The notes: generated from the sequence alone by a model not told the origin. Shown: positions 14,261 to 26,354, counted from the first letter of the stretch. The stretch: DNA of 64,000 bases from Taenia hydatigena (GCA_036345935.2 JADWOT020001288.1:107001-171000), one strand, 5' to 3'. Numbers and translations: made by a program.

Positions 14261-16684
14261 TTAAAATTTATCAACTCCCGTCAGAAACTTGATAGATGAT
14301 TATTGACAGCATGATAACTTCCACTTGGCGGCTCATTACCTAAAGATAACTTGACGCGATTTTGAATGAAATGGATGTGTGCTATAAGTTACAATCAGTT
14401 TTTTTTAAATAATCTGCTACCCCTACTAAAACGCTGATTACTATTCCTAGAGTTTGATATGACTAAATTTGCTTCATTTTAAGGGAATCGCACGACTAAG
14501 AACGAGAGTGGAATTTTCTCGATCAATTTATGCGATTTTGTAAAATATGAGGAAAAGGATGTTCAAGACGCTGATTTTGCAATGTAGTAGAAGAGAGCAG
14601 ATGAATTGGATCAAGCCATATACGAATGAAGTGAAAAGAGCGAGCCAGCGACCCTGAGCTTTCCACAACCCTCACCGGTGTATGTACTAACCCAGTCCAG
14701 CGCAGCATAGCCCCATACAACAACGAGATACCGAGGTGTTTGCACTAAGCCATCGCTGGCGTTTAGTTTTCCTTTCCCTTTTACCATGCATGTTTTGCTC
14801 TTTCATGCCTGCTTTAAATTAATTCACCTCCATTTTCCCTCTATTTCTGCTTTGGTGATCCTAACCCTCTCTTTTTTCATTCCACACTTCTTTCCACCCA
14901 CCCATTCATTCACCCACCTATCTATCCCTATCTCTGCACCCATGTGCGTGCCCATTTGATCACTCGACTCCTAATCAGTTGTTTTCATGTTCTCTCATTC
15001 GCAATTTTTCTCTTAACTCTAATTCTGTTCCCTCTTTTTGCCATCTTAACTCCGTTCGCCATGCCAAGTGCACTCGTCTAGGCGCTTGAATGCGCCAACC
15101 AATCAACAGCGTTCCACCAAATTTTTACTTCAATGCAATTGCTCAAGAAAGCGTAAGTAGCTGTCCGCTTTGCATTAGTTGGAAAAATATGAGTAGATTT
15201 GGCTAGTATGAGTTCAACATTTATTAGCAGCTTTGCTATGTTGTCAGTCGGAAGATGGCTACGTACAAAGCACGCGATTGTGGATAAAATTAATGAATTA
15301 ATGGAAGGCGTTAGCTAACTGAAAAAGATCATATAGAAGGACCGTTGTAGCTCAGTGTTATCATGGCATGATCCGTACATCAATTGTACCTTCATATTTT
15401 AGCGCATTTCGAATGCAGCTCATTTACCGATGCACCACATGGTGCAATGCGCTTTAGTTTGAATAAGGTACGCGCGACGTTGTGCTTTGTAAGATGATAG
15501 CATTATATGAAACCAGTGCCCACATCTTATGGAACCTTTCGGTAAGACAGGATAGGAGAGGATGTGTGGTGGCACGCTGAGGTGTTGCAGGTATTTTATG
15601 CTGGGAGCCCGCGCAAGCCAAAATAAGAGGTCAGATGGGATGTTTCGAAGGTGGCTAGAGAGGACAATCTGGGAATTATATGGTCGAATTTAATGGTGAA
15701 AGGGTAGATTTACTTACTGCGTTATTTCGCACAACGCAGTAGAAGTGGGTAAAATACACCAGATAGGGATGAGAGCAACGGAGCGCTCGAAATCAAGGCA
15801 TTGGGGATGGATTGTATTAAATCGCTGCCTTAGTGCACCAGTTCGAGCAAAGGCCGCAATGAATCCCGACGCTGTCCTTCTCCCCTTCGAATAGCAATCA
15901 ACATCGCAACCAGGTTGCACGCAATCATTACCTTTATGAGCCGGAGTTGTGGGTTGTCGGAGTAATGAGGACGGTTAAGTGGTAGGATGTCTCAGCCGTA
16001 GCATTTAAATGAACTGTATAGCTCTTTGCGCTAGCTGACAGCCTGCCGGTTCGGAAGGGGTTTATGAATCAGCACATGGATAGTAGAAGACGTATCGATG
16101 AAGATGGAGCCTAAAAAAAGGAAAACTTGCTTGTAAATATGGGATCTGCTGCTTAATAGCGCGGTAGCTTGTGATATCGCGTCATTAGCGCAATGATCCT
16201 TTAAGTCTATTTTTTTATTTTTAATGTTAAAAGGAAGAATGTTCAATCTGCTGCGTCTTTTGTTTGTTGTGAGGAGTTCTCGAGGCAGTTGGTGAGGAAT
16301 GTGATGTATTATGAAGGTAGGCACTCGCTCTTGAAGGCGCGGTAGCCTATTTTATCTCGATGCTAGGAATTGAATTCAGCGGAATGGAATGAAAACTAAA
16401 AAGGAAATAAGATGTGCAAGAAAAGTTGCGTGCTAACACTGACGCGGGAAAGGAACTTGTCTTCCTATGCGCAATGTTGTGGCGAATGCTTTGAGGATCG
16501 GTGACTAAAAAAATCGCATGCACATCAAGCATTGCTTATCTTTTGTTAGTGTAATGATCATTAAGTACAAATCTACTGTAAACATTGGGAAAAATTTTAC
16601 CGCTTCAGTGATTTTGGCAGGATTTTAAGAAATTTTTTTGTCAATTCCGAATGGAAAATGATAATTTGCTTGTGCCATGTGGTA

Positions 16685-16712
16685 TTGTGCAACCTCAGTT
16701 CCACCTCAAAGT
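16685..16712 (+). repeat. Short dispersed repeat, copy 1
   Basis: This 28-bp block matches 18,275-18,302 at about 24 of 28 positions by eye; both contain the core CCTCAGTT followed by ACCTCAAA. The flanks agree only weakly. It could be the surviving core of an older repeat or chance. Confidence 0.35.
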
Positions 16713-18274
16713 TGGCAATGACTTTGGTATGCCGTTCTTGTTCCAACTAGCGTGCTTTTCTTCAAAGCCCATCATTCTCCTTACACCATAGCCATTCCGA
16801 TACATCGTATACATTCGGCTGTAGGCCTCCGCGCATCTTTTCGTATTTTTTATTGGCACAGAAGCCTACGGATGCATGATGTGTCCCGCGTCGTTTGAGA
16901 ACATCACCTTATACTGAGTCCACCTATTTCGCCAGCATCAACGTAGGCATAATTCAATTTTTAAATTAAACCATACTTAGTAAATCGTTAGCTTTGCATA
17001 TGAATATACTTATGTGTGATGTGTGGATAGGCAGACATGAACATTTGTATAGATTTTGAGTCGCATCATTGATAGAGGAGACGTGTTAGGTGCAACGACT
17101 ACCATTTTTGCCTGAATGACATTGACTTGCCCGATACATGGTCAATAATAGACAAATCGCAGTCTTATAGCTGCTGATGTGCCACCTTTACAGCCATCTT
17201 TGAAACCTCAAAATATCACTTTGCTTATGCTCAACACTTTTGTAGAGATAAGCCCGAATCGTCCTGTTTGCTTTGAGATGCGTATAACTATGAGGATGGT
17301 GCCACGCCATCAAGGAGGTAAGGAATGATACAAAAACTCACCATTCTTGCCTTACGTCCTTATCTATGCCAAAATGTTGCAAGAACTTTCTTTAAAATCA
17401 CAACAACAGCTCATGCTTACAACACGTACTGTGTGTGCTCTTTATCATTTCACAACATTGGATGACAGTTTTCATGTGTTACTGTTTCTATTTAGTTCAA
17501 CTTATAGGAAGATCACGAAGGTAAACGCAGCTCATAATATAAGTACGTGGTTTAACGGTTTCGAAACGGATTTTATTTGCTCATAGGTTGATAGGTAGCG
17601 AACCGCTTCGAAATAAACTTGCTACCTTTTGCTGCCGTCAAGATTAGACTAGCTAGAATTATGCAGACATGGATTTGATTGAAAAGGTATCATACGTCTT
17701 TCACAAATTTTTGCTTCCATTTATTATAGAAGCTGCTAGTTCTTGATTTCGAAAGCCAGCACACTGGGATTTTCTGATCAGCAGTTAGTTACGAACATGC
17801 CAGCAATAAAATGTTTGCACCAAATTTGGTTGGTCAAGTGCACAAAGCCTGAAAATTCGAGGTTCGCTTTTTCTCTTTTAGCGGCACCTAGCACTCTATC
17901 ATCTTGACTGGTTGTTAGATTTTATTTTCATTTATATTTGTTTCCCGATTGGCATACTCCCTTGTGCCTACTTTTCCGTCACCCCCATTTTCGTGGGTAG
18001 CATTCATGTCCCATTACTTGGCCTACTCAGCACCACTTATGAATCTTCCTTCCCTTCCGCATTCTGAATAATTACCACAGCGCAATAGTGTGGCAAGTGC
18101 CTTATTGACGGGTAAATGAGCTAAATTGCACGCACAAGCGGCAGTGCTGATTCTTTGCATCTGTAGTGGCTATTAAATACAGACCAATTATAGACGCTGA
18201 AAGAAAACCATATCCATGCTCGTCGTGGACTTCTGCTGATTTTGTCTCGGTTTCCATTGGGTATAATGACTTGC

Positions 18275-18302
18275 TTGTGTAGCCTCAGTTCAACCTCAAA
18301 AT
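18275..18302 (+). repeat. Short dispersed repeat, copy 2
   Basis: Partner of the block at 16,685-16,712, same orientation, 1.6 kb away. No coding or structural role is visible. Confidence 0.35.
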
Positions 18303-18869
18303 AACGAAGCCTTTAGCATACAAACTTCGTCTAAAAATGTCAAAATTTCGCAACTCTATCCTATTTCTCATGCAGCAGTCATTTCAGTGCTTTATAAATC
18401 GCCACAATTTTCACTTGATAGAAATCTAACTTCACGAGCAACACTGACAGTATGAGAAAGCACTATTAAATGCAGAAAAGCGTCTAATATTGAGCGCATG
18501 AATACTGCCGACACTCATAGCTGGTTAGAAGATAAATATTTAATCTTCCAGAGAATGAGCCATTCATAACATGAACATTTGTTTTCTTGAACGGATCCGT
18601 AGACCCGAAGCACACCACATGCAGCACAGCACCGAACACGCCTCCACGAGTAGAAGGACTGTTTATGCACGCAACTGATGGGATTTCGCGACAGCACATT
18701 TCATGATTAGACCCGCTTTTGAGCAATGGCAGGACAAATTTGCCAAGCGCATTCCATCGTCTTATGAATCAGATCGTGACAGTGTGGCTGCGAAACATCG
18801 GTGTTTCGCTGTGGATATTCGATCACCACCCTAAAACCATATCATGCCCCCCAACTGATGTTACGGACG

Positions 18870-19060
18870 TCAGTGATCGCAGGGGTGGTAAATTATGGAT
18901 TCTGTCACTCCATGAGGTTATGCTACATCTCGTTGGGTTAGCTTGCGCACCGGTGACGGTCGTAGTGCATGTCGTGCCACTGGTATACTTTATCGCGTTC
19001 TACCGTTGTACGATTCTCCTCATTTCACCCCTGCCCTCAATCTATCTACCCCCTTTCCTA
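18870..19060. repeat. Diverged repeat, member 2 (partner at 13,500-13,690)
   Basis: Loosely alignable with 13,500-13,690 (shared landmarks CCGGT and CTTTATCGC in order). It lies in the middle of a 134-codon plus-strand frame (18,719-19,123) that matches no family I recognise. The hydrophobic C-terminal half of that frame comes from a pyrimidine-rich stretch, so I do not call it a gene. Confidence 0.3.
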
Positions 19061-19410
19061 TACATTTGTGGCATCACACACATTGAAACGCCTTTGCATT
19101 TCATTATCTTCGCTCCCTTCTAATGCGTAGAATGTGTTGTGCATGCAACTATATTCAATTAAGCAAAGCAAATTGAATTGATAGTGTCAATGCTGAAGGC
19201 AGCTGATTTGGTGGTCTTAGCGATGCCGCCATTGGCCGCGGCCTCACGATTCCTTTGATATGGAATGCTGATGCCAGCATTGCAGTGGCAAATGCACGAA
19301 TAAGTGTATTTTTACTGCGCTTAGTACTGGCGTTCGCAGAATGGGAATAAAGGAAGTGCAGATGACGTGATTTGGTAAGAATGAGAGAATGGGAGGTAGA
19401 GGAAAATGCT

Positions 19411-19432
19411 GTGTGCGTGTGTGTGTGTGTGT
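19411..19432. repeat. (GT)n microsatellite
   Basis: About ten GT dinucleotides with one interruption (GTGTGC then GT repeats). It follows a short purine-rich stretch, as do GT runs elsewhere in the window (29,632 and 63,232). Confidence 0.85.
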
Positions 19433-21223
19433 TGTCATCATCGATTCGCATGTACCCAGTAACCGAACCAATGCAGGTCGCGGCCTATGCGCTTTTTCTC
19501 TTGATTTGGTCCATTAAGACCAAACGTCACAATGTACACTGCGTTTTCAAAAGCTAGCTGAACTGAGATTTTGGGTTTTTCTCGATTCAGGGGCAAACAT
19601 TTTCTAAGTCTGACAACAAGATGCACGGTTGTGAAAGTTAAAAATCAGCTTAATAGTTGTGGAGACAGATAAGCAGACGATTAAAAGAGGCAAAAATGAA
19701 CATGGTGTTAAATCGTAGTAGTCTTTTTAAACGTGTGATAAAAGCGGAAGGGTCGAATGTTGGTCAACTTGATGAATTACCAAAATGATGTGTACGCAGC
19801 GGTACTAAAGAGGCGTGCTCAGCAATTATGGAGACGAGGGAAAGGAGAAAAATCAAGACATGTTCTGGAGGAATGGGTCGATTTCCGCAAAGCAAGCAGT
19901 GCAATCACCTATCCTCTATTAATGTGTTACCTAAAGATTGTTGCAGCTATTGCGATGAAGATTTCTAAGGACATCTGGCCACCTCATGCCAGGACTAGTA
20001 GCAAGAAAGAGGTTGAGAAGGAAGGAACCCCACATCATTGTAAGCACTGGCGAACCTCTTACTCATTAAGGATGGTATGAGCTTAAACGACTGAATTAAA
20101 ACCGCTGAATTTTCTCCTCCATAAGTGTCCTGTTAACCCCTTGTGCACTCCTTCAGGGATTACTCTTGGTAACAAAGACAACAATGCCTTCTATGACTCT
20201 GATATCAGCCGATGTTGTTCAGTTTGCCATCGGTGACCAAGGGCGGTCTCTTATCAATGACCATTATTGCTGAAATGGAAAAGTGATGAGGATGTTGAAG
20301 TGCACTAAGTAACTTCATTACCTATCAGAACATGCCTTTCTAGGCTCACCACCCTTCAGCGTCAACAGGTGAGCAGCCTTTCAGTTCAGGGTAAGAGCCC
20401 AACCAGCCATCATCCTAAAGAAACTCTGCGCAATAAAATCAACGATCTCAGCCAGCTGATCATGTGTGTAACTAGTAAGCCTCATAACCATCGCCTGTCA
20501 TCGACTTCCTAGAATTCAAACTATTATTTACACCCTACACCGGCATATCGACACCTAGTGCTGTTAGACGATTGAATTAATCTTTGGTGAATACGAGAAG
20601 CAGCGTTTTTGCGCTGCTTTGTTCAGAAAAGACTGCTCTTAAAAATGCGCATCTGCTACTTGGGTTCAGTAAAAGATGCAAGCTTCTACTAGCGAGCTTG
20701 GGCAGGAGTTATTTCTAATCGGAATACGATAGTATCAATCTCTGGACAGGTATCGCAAGAGGGACCCTCCGGGTATCAACGCAGCCCTAATAAGATCAAA
20801 AATGCCATGGCGGTGGATTCGAAGACAGTGCATAACGATCCAAAGTAAAGAGGCTTTCGTCAGCATTTGCAATTAGTATGGGCGGCAGAACATCGGTTAC
20901 GCTGATCCATAGAAACAAACGCAGCGATTCCTCAGAAGGGTAAAAACCAAAATGAACGAAACAAATAATTTAATAATGCAAGTGACAAGACATATTTACA
21001 GAATATGGGTTAGAATTTGTTAAGTTGTACTGGTCAATCAATAGGATTTACGGTTGGAGCGATGTATAAGATAGTTGGAAAGACCGAGTGGAGATGTGGA
21101 AGAGTGGCAAAGTCGATATTAGGGGAATCGTGCTGACGCGATAGTGTATAGCGAATTCGGGACAGAGGGACTAGATCAAAACTCAATGGATGGAAGTTGC
21201 CAACGGGAAGATCTAGGAGTCGA
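19433..21223. other. No supported gene
   Basis: The longest frame, 19,757-20,080 on the plus strand (107 codons, ATG), is rich in basic residues and has no motif I recognise. No repeat structure or RNA gene was found. The stretch ends at a tRNA-like gene. Confidence 0.4.
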
Positions 21224-21296
21224 ACCGGTGTGGCCCAATGGATAGGGCGTCTGCCTCCTAAGTAGGAGATTACGGTTTCGAGTTTCGTCACCGGTG
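21224..21296 (+). tRNA. tRNA-Arg(CCU)-like gene, possibly a pseudogene
   Basis: The 73 bases fold as a tRNA. The 7-bp acceptor stem is perfect (ACCGGTG with CACCGGT). The 4-bp D stem is GCCC/GGGC with loop AATGGATA. The 5-bp anticodon stem (TCTGC/GTAGG) includes wobble pairs and holds the 7-base loop CTCCTAA, giving anticodon CCT (arginine). The variable region is AGATT and the T loop TTCGAGT. The A-box region (TGGCCCAATGG) is good. The T stem is damaged: positions 53 and 61, almost always G-C, are T and T. No oligo-T terminator follows directly; the nearest T-rich run is about 30 bp on. It may be a weak gene, a pseudogene or a tRNA-derived repeat head. Confidence 0.7.
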
Positions 21297-21796
21297 CTTT
21301 GCTGGCGACTTCACTAATCTAATCGTTTTCCTTTTGGTGACGTTGGTGAGAATCCAGTAATAAGAGATGCAATGTGTCGAATTCAACATTTCTTACTCTC
21401 CAAACCTTCTCATTCCGTGAGCGGGCTCAGATTCTGCTGCATGCGTGTTTGAATGCACGTCGCCTATAAAGACATGTAAAATGGCATAATTATGAGTCCG
21501 ACCGTATGTGAGAGTATTGTCTACAAAAATTTGACCTCGAATAGGATGACTATGATTCACCAGTGTTAACAAAAGACCATAAAATGCCTAGATTGGCAAT
21601 CGCCTAGTGTTTCATCAATCAATTGGTTCTTTGTATTCCGTTGGTTCGTCAGCCGACTATAGGCTGATGCTCATTGCAAAGCAGTTGAGCAGAATGGATT
21701 AGAGTGGATTGGATACGAGCTAGATGCATGTTAGCAGCTACTCGGAGATGTTGGTTAGGAGTGTAGACTCAGTAAAATAACGCATTTGTAGGCCCA

Positions 21797-21862
21797 ATCT
21801 GTCTAATGGTAAGCCTCGCAATCTAGGTGCTTGATATTCCGATTTTGAATCACGAGCACCAT
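21797..21862 (+). other. Possible tRNA-derived remnant
   Basis: This segment contains TCTAATGGTAAGC, like a tRNA D arm, and GATTTTGAATC, like a degenerate B box, at roughly tRNA spacing. GGTGCTT and GAGCACC near the end can pair. A full cloverleaf cannot be drawn. It lies 0.5 kb downstream of the tRNA-Arg-like gene. Confidence 0.2.
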
Positions 21863-21899
21863 CTCCTTTGACCTATTTCTCCATCCGTCAAAAATGAGT

Positions 21900-21939
21900 G
21901 CAGTAATTAATTAATTAATCAATATTAATTGATTACTGC
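21900..21939. repeat. AT-rich inverted repeat (hairpin)
   Basis: Two 16-base arms, starting GCAGTAAT and ending ATTACTGC, pair with one mismatch around an 8-base loop. The inner part is TAAT repeats. It could be a relic of a small inverted-repeat transposon, a cruciform-forming site or chance in AT-rich DNA. Confidence 0.65.
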
Positions 21940-22477
21940 GCTTACACATCCAACCACGCATACGCATATTCAGTTGACCACTCACTTAGTGCCACGCTTA
22001 CGCATCGCACCGAAAGAGGAAAGTAAAAAATTTAGTTATTCATAACACAATTCAACGTGCCCTATTCCAGGTTCGCAGAGACTGTTTTGTGTAACCCTAA
22101 GCTTCAATGGCAGTACAAGCGACCTTACCGAAGTATCGAATGGAGCAGTTGAACAACTGGCATCGTTTACACAATTTACTACCGTATGTGCGATCTAAAC
22201 GACCAACCTTTTGACGTCTCCTTCAGAGTTAACCGCGAGGCTCAAGTCTCAAAATCCCGAAAGCTAACCCCCACATAATGGCATCGTCACCGCTGTTACC
22301 GCCACGACAGATGCGATGACCACCACCCCTCCTCACCGTGCAAATTACTTTGTCACTAGGTGGGGGGAGGCAATAAATTGACAAAAGTGGGAGGTGGGTA
22401 GTTATCATGTCTGGTGAGAGGCTTGCATCCTCGGCGCCCTCGTTATTAGTGCGACGCCCTAACCTACTGACCTGCCT
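21940..22477. other. No supported gene
   Basis: Mixed-composition sequence between the hairpin and the (CAC)n run. From about 22,230 it is somewhat GC-rich. No recognisable element. Confidence 0.4.
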
Positions 22478-22629
22478 CACCACCACCACCACCACCACCA
22501 CCACCACCACCACCACCACCACCACCACCACCACCACCACCACCACCACCACCACCACCACCACCACCACCACCACCACCACCACCACCACCACCACCAC
22601 CACCACCACCACCACCACCACCACCACCA
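22478..22629. repeat. Perfect (CAC)n trinucleotide microsatellite
   Basis: 152 bp, about 50 uninterrupted CAC/CCA/ACC units. It creates false open frames: polythreonine on the plus strand (22,407-22,826) and polyvaline on the minus strand (22,229-22,627). The flanks show no coding features. The lack of interruptions suggests recent expansion. Confidence 0.97.
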
Positions 22630-24865
22630 GTCCTCTACTCTCAATTCCTCTTCACTCCCTCACTACGAACTGCTTCCCACTCCCTTACCCTCACATCCAC
22701 TCCCTTATATTTTGCTTCTCATTTCCTTTGCGCCTTCTTCCCCTCGCCACGTTCTCCTTAGCGCTAAAAGCAGTGCCTAACCAGGTACTGCTCTCGCTGA
22801 CCGGCGACAAGCTAAGCAGCATTTGATGATATGAGTCATGGAAAACCCTGGCGCCTATTTGTCGATGAGAATAAATTTTGCAAAATGCACAGGCAATCAT
22901 TCATTCTCTTTATTTGCCTTTTCATCGAATCGTCTATTTTCTAGCATTCTCATCTGCTCATCTACTTTATTACCTGCCTATAAATACGTGTGAAATGAGC
23001 ACCTCCTTTCCTCCTGCAGGAAACTGCGACTACTTTCTTTCCAAAGCCAAACAGCGTAGGTGTGGCCGATGGGTAGGGTGCCCATGTTGGCAAAGATAGC
23101 TGAGGTAGCATAGGCACCCCTGATACAATGGCAATTTGAAATAAAGATCCTTCTTTGTTTTAGGCCAGTGAGTTCCAGTCAGTCAGGTACTTCTAAGAAT
23201 ACGGACATGCATGTTTCAAAGAGCGGAACCACCCAAAGTATTTAAAGAGCAAGTGATTGCATTTTGGACGTGCATTTGTCATTACTTCATAGGTTGAATA
23301 ACCTGTGTTCTGGTTAATTTCACAGCAAAATTTGATTGACTTATCTTCAGGATTCCTTTAGAGCGACTTAAGTTAAAAGTAACGAGAGTTTTTTAGCAAT
23401 AAACTGGATTTTTCTTTCAAAACATGCACATGTCTTTGATAAGCATGCAAAGAATAATGCTTCGTAACTTTTGCCTCTACGAAAGTTGTATGCGTATTTG
23501 ACGACTACATGAATTGGGCATGTTTAACATCGCCCAAAATGCACTGCACAGCCCATGTTGTATACCCTTTTCATCAGCTACATTTACCGATCATTTGTTA
23601 CCCTCATTCTCTCATATTAAATGTTCTTACCTCTGACAGTACATCACAGTAGCAAAATGCACATTTAGTTAAAAGCGAGCATAGTCTAGGAATGTAGGGT
23701 TCTTTTGTTGTTAGCAAGCCGTCGGGAAAATCGGATGAAGCGGAATATCAGTGGAAGGAAGTCCCATATGCTTTGCGCTTTCCAACCGAAATCGGTCTTT
23801 TCTGGAGTGGCCATCAACATCATGCTGAAGCCTAGATTAGCACATTTTCGCACTACATATTCCCACTCCTCGTGCAAGATAACGTGCAGACGCTCTCCGG
23901 GAACCCCATCCATGGGTACTGGAACTTGGTCAAAAACTCGACTGTATGAATGTCACATCGTGTAGGCAACTCATCACTTTAGCAGCAATGTTGCATTAGG
24001 AGCTGATTTACGGTCCCGTACTTTAGCATTCCAGACCGACGATTAAATCCTGCTTCTCCGAGTTATGTTTCGAAATACTGCAGGCTGTTCCCTGACCTCG
24101 GAACTGTATTTCCTAACGGGCAGAGCTTTGCGATCAGGACTCGATAGGTTTAATGTGTTTACATCGGCAAACATACGCGAACAATTCTCGATCATTCATG
24201 GATCTATTGTCATGGATTATGTACATGTATATAGCGCCTCTCTTTACCACATCTACTCATTTCTCCTGGTCCAAATTTCTCTTTTAGCAGTTTAGATCTC
24301 ATGTGGGAAACTGAGCATAAACTAACAACAATAAAATAAAATAAGACAATTGGGTAAAAGCTCCTAGCAAAGTGTGGACATCTACGCCGTTTAGGTAAGA
24401 GTAGTGCCCGCCATCATTATTATAATCGAAGTGAGTGCACATTGCTACGGAGATCCTTTTTGGTTAATGATAACGGCAAACACTGACTGAGATAAATTGT
24501 CTATTCTAAGGGGTACGGTCGTGCTTGTGTGCTGTCTGAGAGGAAGTTATTAGCTCTAAGAGAGGACTGTTGATCAATGGAGCGTGAAAAATATTATTAC
24601 TGCTACAATAGCGCTCTAGACTGATAATGGACGACAATGCTGGTCGCGTTATCTGTGTTGCCACGAGAGAACTTAAAACGGATCTCCCACGCATTTGTTT
24701 TGCAAGTGAACGATAAATCAAACTACCTTTATCGACTACTGTTGCGAGTACAACTGTTTTTGACAGCACAGTACAGAATTACTCAGTTGCAATTGGTAGC
24801 GCCCTAGATCATGCCGAGAATGATGATCGGAAACCAAGTATGGTCCATTTACTGGCCATTTTTAG
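22630..24865. other. No supported gene; region downstream of the Hsp70 pseudogene
   Basis: Starts pyrimidine-rich (22,630-22,760). A splice-acceptor-like TTTCCTCCTGCAG lies near 23,020 without a convincing exon. Nothing resembling the missing Hsp70 C-terminal domain is visible in 24,500-24,865, where it would be expected on the minus strand. Confidence 0.4.
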
Positions 24866-26187
24866 TCAGCCAGCAATGCTGTCAGACAAAATGGGCGAAA
24901 ATGTCTGCCAATTTTGACACGAAACGCCGAAACAGGGCGCCGTTCCATTTTCCATCGTTGCCGTGATATCGCCATACTTGTCAATACCCAAAGGGAGTGG
25001 CGTCACTTCCAGCAAAACCGAATCCTTTGTCATTGCTGACGCATCACCACTCAGATTTGCAGCCAACATAGCCGCACCGTAGACCACTGCCTCGTCTGCA
25101 TTGATGGATCGCCTCACCTCTTCACCACCAAAGATATTTTGCAGCAACTTCTCCACCTTTGGAATACGCGTTGATACTCTTACCAGCACAATTTTACTGA
25201 TGTTAGCCTGCTCCATCTTCACATCGCTAATCGCTGTCTTTACTGCATTTATCGTCCATCCAAAGAGATCCGAGCGCAGTCGTTCAAATCAGGCCCGTTT
25301 GAGGCTCGCATTAAAATCGATGCTTTCGAACAACGACACTATTTCAATGTTTGCACTCTCAGCCGAGCTCAGCATTATCTTTGCTTCCTCGCACGCCTTC
25401 CTCAATCGGCTGATGGTTTTTCTATTGGTTGTTAAGTCCTTTTCCTCGTGTTTCCCCTTAAATATCTCCACAAAGTGATCCACCAATAGAGAAGTGATGT
25501 CCTCATTACTCAAATGTGTGTCCCCGCCGACCGCCTTCACCTCGAATTCCTCATTCCGTGTGGACATGATGGAGACGTCGAAGGCGCCAACGGTCCAATC
25601 AAAAATAAGCACATTGCGCTGCCTTGATGTCTTCTTGTCTATACCACAGGCAATGGCAGCTGCGGTCGGCTCATTGATGAGACGCAACACATTTATAAGC
25701 CTGCCAGTTTCCCAGCATCGATCGTGGCCTGACACTGGTTGACATTAAATTAGGCTGGCACTGTGATGACAGCATTTGTCACCTTCCCACCCAGGTAGGC
25801 CTCTGCCGTCTTCTTCATCCTCGAGAGCGCCGTGGACGAGATCTGCTCTACAATGAAATGCTCTATCGTGCCATAATGCTGCACCCTGATCTTTGGTATT
25901 TCTCCAGAATTTGTGACTTTGAAGGGCCACCGCGTGTACTTCTTCATCCTCAAAACGGCGTCTACTCAGACGGTTCATATCAAACACTGTATTGGTAGGG
26001 TTCATAACTGCCTGCTTCTTTGCAACCTCATCGATGAGACATTCCTGATAGGTGAAAGCGACATAAACTGGGCGTTGTGCGGTTGCCCTGATCATTAGCT
26101 ATGATTTTAACCCTGCCGTTCTGGGCAACACCGATGCACGAGAACTTTGTTCCTAGGTCGATGCTGATAGCTGGGCTCTTTAAACAT
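24866..26187 (-). pseudogene. Hsp70 (cytosolic type) pseudogene, truncated and frameshifted
   Basis: Reads on the minus strand as the Hsp70 nucleotide-binding domain in pieces. The N-terminus contains IDLGTKFS (family IDLGTT.S) and [11 protein letters not shown]; later come NPTNTVFD, RRFEDEEV, WPFKV, VTNAVITVPA, NEPTAAAIA, GGDTHL and STRIPKVEKLL. Frameshifts lie just after the ATG (26,185-26,187) and near 26,065, 25,938 and 25,698. In-frame stops are a TAA at 25,750, a TGA at 25,289 and a TGA at 24,866, which ends the frame about 40 residues after the ATPase domain. Roughly 440 codons remain against the usual 640 or so; the peptide-binding half is missing. Two phosphate-binding glycine motifs are gone: the GGGT loop reads DWTVGAF near 25,590, and the GG before STRIPK reads RV near 25,178. 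No introns are visible. It cannot encode a chaperone. Confidence 0.95.
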
Positions 26188-26255
26188 TCTTTTGTGAAAT
26201 GCGCAAAAGGTAGAACGTGTAGTCTGATGGAAATGATCTCCACAATATCTGCAGC

Positions 26256-26263
26256 CCTTTATA
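26256..26263 (-). promoter_or_regulatory. TATA box of the Hsp70 pseudogene
   Basis: TATAAAGG on the minus strand, about 70 bp upstream of the ATG at 26,187, which leaves room for a short leader. A CCAAT box (ATTGG on the minus strand) lies about 65 bp further upstream. I found no clean heat-shock element (alternating GAA/TTC); the nearest is an imperfect one around 26,345. A recognisable promoter argues that the pseudogene arose by DNA duplication rather than from an mRNA copy. Confidence 0.6.
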
Positions 26264-26326
26264 TCTGCTGCAATCGACCACGACAAAACTATCCATGGCG
26301 TGCGCTAACTACCCGAATGCTGTCAT

Positions 26327-26331
26327 CCAAT
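26327..26331 (-). promoter_or_regulatory. Inverted CCAAT box upstream of the Hsp70 pseudogene
   Basis: CCAAT on the plus strand, about 65 bp upstream of the TATA box on the minus strand. Spacing and context fit an Hsp70 promoter, but a five-base motif alone is weak. Confidence 0.4.
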
Positions 26332-26354
26332 CAGCACCTGACACTACTTCAAGC

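Larger units (their letters stand above)
14261..18869. other. No supported gene; pyrimidine-rich tract inside
   Basis: No recognisable coding sequence. The plus strand is pyrimidine-rich at about 14,760-15,070. A 28-bp segment at 16,685-16,712 recurs at 18,275-18,302. A sequence at 15,345-15,420 begins like a tRNA A box but does not fold as a tRNA. Open frames are short and show no family resemblance. Confidence 0.4.

Noticed and set aside
15345..15420. tRNA-like sequence with a TAGCTCAGTG box
   Set aside because: Acceptor and T stems cannot be formed; the TTCGAA core is part of a small palindrome.
18719..19123. 134-codon plus-strand frame with a hydrophobic C-terminus
   Set aside because: No motif, and the hydrophobic half is a pyrimidine-rich tract; part of it is a diverged repeat.
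22229..22826. Long open frames on both strands encoding polythreonine and polyvaline
   Set aside because: They exist only because a perfect trinucleotide repeat cannot contain stops; the flanking residues show no domain or codon pattern.
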